From: Streptomyces caeruleatus
Lineage (GTDB): Bacteria; Actinomycetota; Actinomycetes; Streptomycetales; Streptomycetaceae
Assembly: GCF_001514235.1 (NCBI RefSeq)
Contig: NZ_KQ948929.1
Location: forward strand, 361,566 to 425,565
Direction: 5' to 3'
DNA: 64,000 nucleotides
This document shows, in pieces, positions 34,401 to 42,147 of the stretch (positions are counted from its first letter, which is position 1; each line of letters starts with the position of its first letter). The notes beneath the pieces are model-generated. The model was not told the origin of the DNA. It saw nothing but the letters and a program-made list of their open reading frames with translations, and searched no databases. Position numbers and translations under genes: made by a program.

Positions 34401-37400
34401 GACGGCAGGGTCTCCGTCACCAGCACCGAGGCCGTGGACGGCGCCGAAGCCGACGGCACCCAGCCCCGGCCGCACGCCCGGTGCCGGGTCCGTGAGCTGA
34501 TCGGCCGCGCGCCCGTGCGGGTCGACGCGGCCGGGGTGCGCGCCCGCTGCACGCGCCGGGTCGACATCGAGGCCCTGTACCGCGAACTGGCCGCGAGCGG
34601 CCTGGACTACGGTCCCGCGTTCCGGCAGCTCGTGCGGCTGCACCTCGGGAAGGCGGAGGTGCTGGCCGCCTACCGCCACACCACGGACACGTCCGGCACC
34701 GCCCCGTACGTGGCGCATCCGGCGCTGCTCGACGGTGCCCTCCAGGCGTGCGTGCCGCTCGCAGCCGCCCGCGCGGACGCCGGGGAGGCCTGGCTGCCGG
34801 CCTCGATCGGAGCCGTACGCGTGTGGCGGAGCCCGTCCCCGACCGGGCTGATCCATGTCCGTGACCGCACGCGCGGCGCCGTCGAACTCCGCTTCGACAT
34901 CTGCGTCACCGACCCGGACGGCAGCGTCACCGTCGAACTGGACGGGGTGCGGATGCGGCGCCTGCCCGGCCCTGCCGACCGGGCGCCGAAGCGGTACGAG
35001 ACCGTGTTGCGTGCCGCGCCGCGTCTCCGTCGGCCGGCCGCGCCCTCACCACTGCCCGGCAACCAGGACCTCGCCGACGCCGTCGCGGGCAGCGTCGACG
35101 CGGCGCGGGCCGACGCGCGTTCCGTACGGTCCGGCGACTTCCTGGTCCGGCTCAAGGAGGTCACCGCCCATGTGGCCGCGGCGGCCTTCGCGGACCTGCT
35201 GCCCGCAGGAGTGGCCGAGTTCACGCCCGCCGACCTGGTGCGAGAGGGCATGCTCCCCGGACACGACCGGTCGGCGCGGGCCCTGCTCCGGCTGATGACC
35301 CGGCACGGCCTGGCCGCCCTCGGCCAGGTTGGCAACTGGCGGTTGACCGGTACGGCCAGCCCGGCGCCCCTGCTGTGCCGGCTGCCGCTGGACTTCCCGG
35401 CCGCCAGTGCCGAAGTGCAGTTGGCGGTCCGCCAGTTGACGCATCTGCCGGACGTGCTGCGCGGCGCCCAGGACGCCCTGCATCTGCTCACCGACCAGGG
35501 CTCACGCGAGGCGCTGGAGCAGTTCTACGACCTCTCGCCGACCTGCCGGGGCCGTAACGGGATCCTCGCCGCGCTCATGGCGGAGGTCGTGCGGGCCTGG
35601 CCCGAGGACCGGCCGCTGCGGATCCTGGAGATCGGCGCGGGCACGGGCGGCACCACCGCCGCCCTGCTCCCGCTGCTGCCGCCGGAACGCGCCGTCTACC
35701 ACTTCACCGACGTCTCAGCGGGCTTCTTCGCCCGCGCCCGGCACCGCTTCGGCGACCACCCCTTCGTCGACTACCGCCCGCTCGACCTGAACACCGACCC
35801 CGGCGAGCAGGGCTTCCCCGACGGCGCCTACGACCTGGTCGTCGCGGCCAACTCGCTGCACACCGCGGCCGATCTGCGCGCGGCCCTGCGCCGGGTGCGA
35901 GGGCTGTTGGCGCCCGGCGGCCGGCTGTTCGCCTTCGAGACGCACGACACGGACTATCTGCTGCCGTTCTTCGGCCTGCTGGACAGCTTCTTCAGTCAGG
36001 ACGACGAGGAGCGGCCGGACTCACCCTTGCTGCTCCCGGAGCAGTGGTCCGAGGTGCTGAACGCGGGCGGCCTCACGGACGTCGTCTGCCTCGGTGCCGC
36101 CATCGAGTCGGCCGACGAGACCGCCTCGGTGCTGCTCGCCTCGGCACCCGTGTACCGGACCGCCCGGCCCGTGGTGGCCGGACCCGAGGACGGCACCCGG
36201 TGGATCGTGGCCACCGAGAGCGGACCGGAGACGGAGCCGGCCGAGCACCTCGCGGCACTGCTGACCGGCGGCGGAACGCGGTCCGTGCCGGTACTGCCCG
36301 CGCGGGTCGACGCGGCGGCCTGGACCTCGGTGCTCGCCGGGGACGGTGACCCGACGGTCGTGCTCATCCTCGGTGAGTCGCCCACCGACCCCGAGCCCGT
36401 GCTCGACCAGGCCGTGCGCCGTGCGGCCGTCCTGCGCTCGCTGGCCGCCGCCTGCCGGGACCTCCCCGAGGGCAGCCGACCCGCGCTGTGGCTGGTGACC
36501 CGGCCCAGCGGCGCGCTGCCCGCCCCCGAACGGGCCGCCCAACCGCAGGACGCCGCCGTCTGGGGCATGGCCCGCACCCTGGCCAACGAAAACCCGGGCC
36601 TGCGGGTGACCCGGCTGTCGCTGGAGCGCCTCGGCGACCCCGCGGCCGACGCGCACCGGCTGGCCCTCGAACTGCTGGAATCCGTCGCCCCGTCCGCCGA
36701 CGACACCGGCGCGGCGGGACGTGAGGACGAGATCGTGCTCACCTCGGGCGGCCGATTCGTCCCCCGGGAACGAGAACTCCCCTGCGGTGAGCACACCGTG
36801 CCGAGCGGGGACGAGCCCTTCGCCCTGGAGATCGGCGCTCCCGGGCTGTCGTACGAGCCGGTCTGGACGCGGACCGGGCCCCTCGCCCCCGGGGTGGGCG
36901 AAGTGGTGATCGCGGTGCGCGCCGCCGCCCTCAACTACCGGGACATCATGCAGGCGACCGGGCTGCTGCCGCCGGAGGCCACCGAAGCCGGGCCCAGCGA
37001 GAAGGGTCCCGGGTTCGAATGCGCCGGGGTCGTCACGGCCGTGGGGGAAGGCGTGCACGGTCTGGCCGTCGGCGACCGGGTGTGCGCGGTCGTGCCGGGC
37101 TGTCTGGCCTCGCACACGGTGGCGCCCGCGTCAGCCGTGGTGCGGGTGCCCGACGGTCTCGGTCTCGCGGCGGCCGCGACGCTGCCGGTGGCCTTCCTGA
37201 CGGTCCACTACGCGCTGCGCGACCTGGCCCGGCTGGCGGCCGGGGAGACGGTACTGGTGCACGGCGCCGCCGGCGGGGTCGGGCTGGCGGCGATCCAGTA
37301 CGCCCGCCTGGTGGGTGCCACGGTGATCGCCACCGCGGGCACCCCGGCCAAGCGCGACCTCCTGCGGGCCCTGGGCGTCGCGCACGTACTGGACTCCCGC

Positions 37401-38948
37401 ACCCTGGACTTCGCCGGTCAGGCGCTGCGGATCACCGGCGGGCGCGGGGTCGACGTGGTCGTCAACTCGCTGGCCGGGCAGGCCATCGACCGGGGCCTGG
37501 AGATCCTGCGGCCCGGCGGCCGGTTCGTGGAGCTCGGCAAGCGGGACATCTACGCCGACAAGCCGCTGCTCATGCGGCCGTTCAGCCGTAACATCGCGTT
37601 CTTCGGCGTCGACGTCACCGCTTTGCTGAACCACGAGGCCGGACTCGTGGCCGGACGGCGGCTGCTCGCCGAGATCGCCGTGCGGGTGGCGGACGGCCGC
37701 TACCGGCCGCTGCCGCACACGGTGTTCCCGGCGGCCCGGGTCAAGGAGGCGTTCGCGCTCCTTCAGCACTCGCGGCACGTCGGGAAGGTCGTCGTCAGCC
37801 TAGACCCGAAGGACGGCCCGGTTCCCGTCCGCACCCGGCCCGAGCCGCCCGCACTCGACCCCGACGGCAGCTACCTGGTCACGGGCGGGCTCAGCGGGTT
37901 CGGCGCCGCCACCGCCCGCCGGCTCGCCGAGCGCGGGGCCCGCCGTCTCGCCCTGGTCTCCCGGCGCGGTGCCGACGGTCCCGAAGCGGCCGCCGTGCTG
38001 GCCGACCTGGCCGAACAGGGTGTGACGGCCACGCCGTACGCCGCCGATGTCACCGACGCCGACGCGATGGCCGAGGTGATCGGCCGTGTCGACGCCACCG
38101 GGCATCCGCTCGCGGGAGTCGTCCACGCGGCGATGACTCTGGACGACGCGCCGCTCACCGAACTGACCGACGAACGGATCCGGGCGGTCCTGGCCCCCAA
38201 GGTGGCCGGCGCGGTGGTCCTCGACGCGCTGACCCGGGAGCGCGACCTGGGCCTGTTCTGGCTGTACTCCTCGTTCTCCGCGTCCGTCGGGAACATCAAG
38301 CAGTCCGCCTACGTGGGCGCAAACCTGTTCGCCGAAGCGCTGGCCCGACGACGGCACGGTGCCGGGCGGCCGACGCTCGCCGTCGCGTGGGGCGCCCTCG
38401 GGGACCACGGCCACATCGTCCGCGAGGGCCTGGCGCCGGCCATGGAGGCCCTCGGGACCGCGCCGGTCGGCTCCCGCGAGGCGCTGGACGCCCTGGAGAC
38501 GCTGGCGTCGTGCGATGCCCCCGTCGCCGGTGTCGGCCGCTACGACTGGTCCCGGCTGCGCACCCTGCTGCCCACCCTGGCGGCACCCCGCTTCGCGGCC
38601 CTGCTGCCCGCCGACGGTGAACTCGGCCGACACTCCCGGCAGGACCTCGTGGCCGCCCTGGCCGGACTCGCCGCGGACGAGGCGCTCCACGCCGTAAGCG
38701 CCACACTCGCCGAACTGCTGGCCCGGATCCTCCAGACCGACGTCACCCGCCTGGATCCACGACAGCCGCTGCAGGACCACGGCGTCGACTCCCTGATGGC
38801 CGCCGAACTGCTCACCAGGCTGCGGCAACGCCTCGACGTCGAGATCCCGCCCATGGAACTCCTCCAGGGCGGCATCACCCTCACCGACCTCGCCCGCCAT
38901 GTGCTGCTGCGCCTCGGCGTCCGCACCACCGACACCGCCAACGGCTGA
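31452..38948 (+). CDS. Type I PKS, KS-AT-DH-cMT-ER-KR-ACP (PKS2)
   Basis: This is a 2498-residue reducing PKS, paralogue of PKS1. KS: Cys180, His315, His354. AT: Ser625 in GHSVGE, YAFH 724-727 (malonyl-CoA favoured). DH: His924, Asp1094. C-methyltransferase (about 1320-1565): intact motif ILEIGAGTGGTT at 1391-1402, then HFTDVS. ER (about 1790-2120): HGAAGGVGLAA. KR: TGGLSGFG, LDD 2230-2232, Ser2273/2274, Tyr2287, Asn2291. ACP: Ser2447. No docking or thioesterase domain. The layout matches iterative highly reducing PKSs with alpha-C-methylation by SAM. The ATG at 31452 is chosen as closest to the KS; a GTG at 31446 is also possible. It heads a four-gene operon. Confidence 0.93.
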   Translation: MVGDSSAADAFAIVGLGCRLPGGIVDLAGLWEALEAGRDLVGEVPADRFEAARFVDTEMARPGKSYTARGGFLTDLAEFDADYFGISPREAAQMDPQHRLLLETAVEALDDAGIEPATLAGSDTCVFIGISDFSYAGLQMSKPRRMNAYSMAGGAHSIAANRLSHFFDLRGPSMVIDTACSSSLVAVERACRELASGGSRVALAGGVNVLLNPNGFVGFSQASMLSKRGRCAAFSADADGFVRAEGAGVVVLKPLPDAVADGDRIQGVIAASGSNCDGRTAGLSLPSARAQEELLRRVYERAGIAPDEVVYVEAHGTGTQAGDPAECAALGRALGVARTVGPLPIGSVKSNVGHLEPASGMAGLFKALAVLRYGTIPASLHLELLNPGIDFAGLGLEPVERARPLAAAVGRRFVGVNSFGFGGANAHVVVGPAPASGPRARVEAAAELPVIASGRTPRAAEEAARRLAVRLTTATSEDPSEFYDIAATAGLRRARHRHRKVALASTAREAARILSGEQVTGEATTGEAVERGRVALVFAGNGSQWAGMAADLLDDPVFRAEVDAVDAAWAPRLGWSVAAALRRAADEWGLEATEVAQPLLFAVQAGITAVLRERGVRWAVALGHSVGEVAAAYAVGALTLQEAARVVVERGRAQAVTAGQGRMAAVGMSSAEAEKVLSAYPRLVVAAVNSGRDVTLAGPVDQLKALGDELAAREVFFRLMDLDYAFHSPVMERVRAPLAAGLDGLEPRGDTDALISTVTGGPVPDSGLDGDYWWRNVREPVRFAAAVRHALDTGVDVLLEVGPHPVLRTYLRRIATGPDRIAVLATLRRDMTGPVALRRSIEALIAAGAETDWTRWFPRPARVAELPAYPWQRERHWSGTPQQWVISSGTGRLDHPLLGERLPTAEPAWEGPVEPALVPWLVDHKVAGSVLFPATGYVEMALAAGRRVLDGPVELTWLEVSRPLVVPWSRAGDVRMQLAFSSDDGRVSVTSTEAVDGAEADGTQPRPHARCRVRELIGRAPVRVDAAGVRARCTRRVDIEALYRELAASGLDYGPAFRQLVRLHLGKAEVLAAYRHTTDTSGTAPYVAHPALLDGALQACVPLAAARADAGEAWLPASIGAVRVWRSPSPTGLIHVRDRTRGAVELRFDICVTDPDGSVTVELDGVRMRRLPGPADRAPKRYETVLRAAPRLRRPAAPSPLPGNQDLADAVAGSVDAARADARSVRSGDFLVRLKEVTAHVAAAAFADLLPAGVAEFTPADLVREGMLPGHDRSARALLRLMTRHGLAALGQVGNWRLTGTASPAPLLCRLPLDFPAASAEVQLAVRQLTHLPDVLRGAQDALHLLTDQGSREALEQFYDLSPTCRGRNGILAALMAEVVRAWPEDRPLRILEIGAGTGGTTAALLPLLPPERAVYHFTDVSAGFFARARHRFGDHPFVDYRPLDLNTDPGEQGFPDGAYDLVVAANSLHTAADLRAALRRVRGLLAPGGRLFAFETHDTDYLLPFFGLLDSFFSQDDEERPDSPLLLPEQWSEVLNAGGLTDVVCLGAAIESADETASVLLASAPVYRTARPVVAGPEDGTRWIVATESGPETEPAEHLAALLTGGGTRSVPVLPARVDAAAWTSVLAGDGDPTVVLILGESPTDPEPVLDQAVRRAAVLRSLAAACRDLPEGSRPALWLVTRPSGALPAPERAAQPQDAAVWGMARTLANENPGLRVTRLSLERLGDPAADAHRLALELLESVAPSADDTGAAGREDEIVLTSGGRFVPRERELPCGEHTVPSGDEPFALEIGAPGLSYEPVWTRTGPLAPGVGEVVIAVRAAALNYRDIMQATGLLPPEATEAGPSEKGPGFECAGVVTAVGEGVHGLAVGDRVCAVVPGCLASHTVAPASAVVRVPDGLGLAAAATLPVAFLTVHYALRDLARLAAGETVLVHGAAGGVGLAAIQYARLVGATVIATAGTPAKRDLLRALGVAHVLDSRTLDFAGQALRITGGRGVDVVVNSLAGQAIDRGLEILRPGGRFVELGKRDIYADKPLLMRPFSRNIAFFGVDVTALLNHEAGLVAGRRLLAEIAVRVADGRYRPLPHTVFPAARVKEAFALLQHSRHVGKVVVSLDPKDGPVPVRTRPEPPALDPDGSYLVTGGLSGFGAATARRLAERGARRLALVSRRGADGPEAAAVLADLAEQGVTATPYAADVTDADAMAEVIGRVDATGHPLAGVVHAAMTLDDAPLTELTDERIRAVLAPKVAGAVVLDALTRERDLGLFWLYSSFSASVGNIKQSAYVGANLFAEALARRRHGAGRPTLAVAWGALGDHGHIVREGLAPAMEALGTAPVGSREALDALETLASCDAPVAGVGRYDWSRLRTLLPTLAAPRFAALLPADGELGRHSRQDLVAALAGLAADEALHAVSATLAELLARILQTDVTRLDPRQPLQDHGVDSLMAAELLTRLRQRLDVEIPPMELLQGGITLTDLARHVLLRLGVRTTDTANG

Positions 38949-38962
38949 AAGAGAGGCCTGCC

Positions 38963-41884
38963 ATGGTGACCTGTCAGAAGACCGACGGCCCGGCGACGGA
39001 CCGCGCCGACGGCATGCTCAGCTTCGGCCCGCTCGTCGGCGGCGCCACCGTCCCCGACCCCACCGACTGGGTCTACGCGATCCGCGCGAGCGCGCTCATC
39101 GACGATCCCGTCGGCGCCACCTGCTACCGCAACGCGCTCAACAGCGGGCGTATGACCCCTGACGCCCACCCCGAGACGATCCTGGGGCGCTGCGCCCTCG
39201 CCGGACCCGACCACCTCGACGCGGCGCTGCGCGCCGCACGGGACGCGGCCCGCGAGTGGGGCGGCAGCCCGCAGGACCGGCGCGCGACACTCGCCGAGGC
39301 GTTCCGCGCCAGGCTGCGGGAACACGCGGACACCCTGACGGGGCTGCTGGTGGACGAAGGGCATCCGGTGCGGCTGGCCCGCACGGAGGTCGCCGACCTC
39401 CTCACCTTCTTCGGCCCGGAGACCACCCAGTGGTGTCTGCGGCAGATGGAGAGCCGGCACACGGCCGAGGGCCGGTCGGTGGTGCTGCGCCGGGTGCCGG
39501 ACGGTGTGGTGTGCGTGCAGCCGCCGCAGAACACCCCGGCGCTGGGTGTCGGTGCGGCGTTCCAGTCGGTGCTGGCCGGCAACGCGCTGGTGGTGCGGCT
39601 GTCCCGGCACGCGCCGATCGCCGCCATGTACCTGCTGGAACGGATCGCCGTGCCCGCGCTCGCCGAGGTCGGCGCACCGCCGGGCGTGCTGTCGGCGCTG
39701 TGCACCGACCCCTCCCAGGCGTTGGACGCGTGGCTGGCCAGCCCCCTGGTGGACGACGTGCTGTACTTCGGCGACTCGATCCGCGGCGAGCAGTTGGAGC
39801 GGGCGTGTCTCGCCGCGGGCAAGAAGCCGGTCCTGGAACTCGGCGGCAACGACATGGTCGTGGTCTGGCGGGACGCGCCGCTCGACCGGGCCGTGGCGGC
39901 GCTGATGGAGTCGTACCACGGCAGCGGCCAGATCTGCTGCGCGCCCAACGTCGCGCTGGTCCACCCGGAGATCGCCGACGAGCTCACCGACCGGCTGACC
40001 GAGCGGGTCAGGGCACTGCGACCCGGCTTCCCGGACGACCCCGGGGTGGTGCTGGCCGCCACACCCAACACCGCGGGGTACGACGCCACCCTCGCCGACG
40101 CCCGGCGGGCGGGCGCCCGGGTGCTGGCCGGCGGACGCCATCTGGACGTCCACGGCCACGACAGCGACGTCGCCGTCTTCGCGGAGCCGGCGCTGGTCCG
40201 GGTCGACGGGCTCGGCCGGGCGCGGGAGTTGCGCTCGGTGCGGTACGAGACGTTCTTCCCGCTGCTGACGCTGGCCGTACCCCACCCCGTCGGCGACGAC
40301 GCCGAACTCCTCACCGAGATGGTGTCGTTCGTCGCCACCGGTACCTACGGACTGCGCAACTCCCTGTGGACGCGTTCCGAGGAGGTCATCGACCGGTTCG
40401 TCCGGGACGTCCGCTCCTGCGGGCAGCTGCGGGTGAACGACTCGCACCTCGCGGGCGTCCCGTTCCTGTCCAACCACGGCGGGCCGGGCCTGAGCGGCGA
40501 CCGGTTCGGCGAGCTCAACTACCCGATGCTGCGCACCAGCCGCCTCCAGGGTGTGTCCGTCGCCCGGTCCGCGCCGCCTGCCGAGGCGGCCGTCCCGTAC
40601 GTCCCGGCGCTGCCGCGGCCGAGGGTGGAGGCCGTCCGGGAGTACCCGCCGGGCTGGCCGCCCAAGGAGTTGCCCGGTGGGCTGCCGGCGCCGTTCACCG
40701 AGGCGTTCCACCACGACCCGTACCCGACGCTGCGCTGGCTGCGTGAGCACCGTCCGGTGAGCCGGGTGATCAGCCCGGACGGTCCGGGCTGGCTGCTGAC
40801 CCGCTACGACGACGTGCGCGCCGCGCACACCGATCCGCGGGTGACGTGTGACAGCAAGCGTGTCCCGGCCGGTCTGATGTGGCTGCGGCACTGGCCGTCC
40901 GAGCTGCGGGAGCGGCTGTTCGTGCATCTGCTGGAGAGCGACGACCCGCGCCACGGCGAACTGCGGGCGGTCATGCGGCCGTTCTTCACGCCCGCCCGGC
41001 AGGAACAGTGGCGCACCCGGGTGCAGCGCATCGTCGACGCCCGGATCGACCGGATCGCGGACCGGGGCCGCGGTGACCTCATGGCCGCGGTGGCCTATCC
41101 GCTGGGCGGCAACGTCCTGTTCTCCGTCCTCGGCGCCACACCGCCCCAGATGAACCATCTGCGGGCGATGATCTGGCGTACCGCCGAGTGGAACAACGAC
41201 GTCCCGTATGTCGCCGCGCTCGCCCACGAGGTCGACGGTTTCGTCCGGGCGGCCGTCGCCGAGAAGCGCCGCTCCCCCGGCGACGACCTGATCTCGCTGC
41301 TGGTCCGGGCCCGTGACCAGGACGGTCTGATCAGTGAGGACGAACTGCACGGCCAGGTCATGATGATGCTCGTGGCGGGCCAGGACCCCAGCATCAACAG
41401 CGTCGGCAACAGCCTGCACGCGCTGCTCGCCCACCCCGACCAGCTCGCCGCGCTCCGTGACGACCCCACCCTCATCGGGACGGGCATGAACGAACTGCTC
41501 CGCTACGAGAGCCCGTTGCCGTTCACGAGCTGGCGGGGCACGCTCGAACCCGTCGAGTTCGGCGAGGTGACCGTCCCCGCGGACGACTCCCTGTTCCTGT
41601 GCCTCGGCGCCGCCAACCGGGACCCCGCGCGCTTCCCCGACCCCGACCGCCTCGACCTGTACCGCACCGCGCCGGGCCACCTCGCGTTCGGCCACGGTGC
41701 CCACTACTGCCTGGGCGCCCATATCGGTCGTATGACGGCCGAGGCCGCCGTCACCACCGTGCTGCGCCGACTGCCCGGCCTGCGAGCGGACGGCACGCCG
41801 CGCTGGCGGCCCAGCATGTTCGAACGCGGGCTGAGCGTCCTGCCCGTCGCCTGGGACGTACCGCGCAAGGGAGCCGTCCGGTGA
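38963..41884 (+). CDS. Aldehyde dehydrogenase-cytochrome P450 fusion protein
   Basis: This 973-residue protein joins two enzymes. Residues about 60-530 are an ALDH-superfamily domain with ELGGN (Glu292) and nucleophile Cys325 in SGQICCAPN; the cofactor-site KPS is VRLS. Residues about 575-960 are a P450: ExxR at 844-847 (ELLRYESP), heme ligand Cys916 in FGHGAHYCLG. The I-helix reads AGQDPSIN at 805-812, so the usual threonine of AGxxTT is Pro809. The domains are joined by a proline-rich linker, with no stop or frameshift. It lies 14 bp after PKS2, has AGAGAGG upstream, and overlaps the ACP gene (GTGA). Roles could be release of the PKS chain as aldehyde, or oxidation of a terminal carbon to an acid. 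Confidence 0.9.
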   Translation: MVTCQKTDGPATDRADGMLSFGPLVGGATVPDPTDWVYAIRASALIDDPVGATCYRNALNSGRMTPDAHPETILGRCALAGPDHLDAALRAARDAAREWGGSPQDRRATLAEAFRARLREHADTLTGLLVDEGHPVRLARTEVADLLTFFGPETTQWCLRQMESRHTAEGRSVVLRRVPDGVVCVQPPQNTPALGVGAAFQSVLAGNALVVRLSRHAPIAAMYLLERIAVPALAEVGAPPGVLSALCTDPSQALDAWLASPLVDDVLYFGDSIRGEQLERACLAAGKKPVLELGGNDMVVVWRDAPLDRAVAALMESYHGSGQICCAPNVALVHPEIADELTDRLTERVRALRPGFPDDPGVVLAATPNTAGYDATLADARRAGARVLAGGRHLDVHGHDSDVAVFAEPALVRVDGLGRARELRSVRYETFFPLLTLAVPHPVGDDAELLTEMVSFVATGTYGLRNSLWTRSEEVIDRFVRDVRSCGQLRVNDSHLAGVPFLSNHGGPGLSGDRFGELNYPMLRTSRLQGVSVARSAPPAEAAVPYVPALPRPRVEAVREYPPGWPPKELPGGLPAPFTEAFHHDPYPTLRWLREHRPVSRVISPDGPGWLLTRYDDVRAAHTDPRVTCDSKRVPAGLMWLRHWPSELRERLFVHLLESDDPRHGELRAVMRPFFTPARQEQWRTRVQRIVDARIDRIADRGRGDLMAAVAYPLGGNVLFSVLGATPPQMNHLRAMIWRTAEWNNDVPYVAALAHEVDGFVRAAVAEKRRSPGDDLISLLVRARDQDGLISEDELHGQVMMMLVAGQDPSINSVGNSLHALLAHPDQLAALRDDPTLIGTGMNELLRYESPLPFTSWRGTLEPVEFGEVTVPADDSLFLCLGAANRDPARFPDPDRLDLYRTAPGHLAFGHGAHYCLGAHIGRMTAEAAVTTVLRRLPGLRADGTPRWRPSMFERGLSVLPVAWDVPRKGAVR

Positions 41885-42147
41885 AGCGCTCCGAGATCCT
41901 GGACGAACTGAAGGGGATGCTCGCCGAGTTCGGGGACGTCGACCCCGAACTGGTCGACGAGCAGACCGCGTTCGTCGCGGACCTGGGCCTCGACTCGCTC
42001 GTCCTGGTGCGGCTGACCGTCGTCGCCGAGGAGAGGTTCGGGGTGCGTGTCCCCGACGAGGTCGCCTGGGAGCTGCACACGGTCGGCTCGGTGGTCTCGT
42101 ACGTCGAGGAGGCCCTGTCCGGGCGGCTCGGGGCCGGCGGTGAGTGA
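41881..42147 (+). CDS. Discrete acyl carrier protein
   Basis: This is an 88-residue carrier protein of four-helix type. The phosphopantetheine site is Ser39 in DLGLDSLVLVRLT, with a typical acidic second helix (VVAEERFGVRVPDE). The GTG at 41881 overlaps the fusion gene stop by 4 nt, and its stop lies inside the ligase gene start (8-nt overlap). The tight coupling to a fatty acyl-AMP ligase indicates it receives the activated acyl group and hands it to the PKS. Confidence 0.92.
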   Translation: MKRSEILDELKGMLAEFGDVDPELVDEQTAFVADLGLDSLVLVRLTVVAEERFGVRVPDEVAWELHTVGSVVSYVEEALSGRLGAGGE

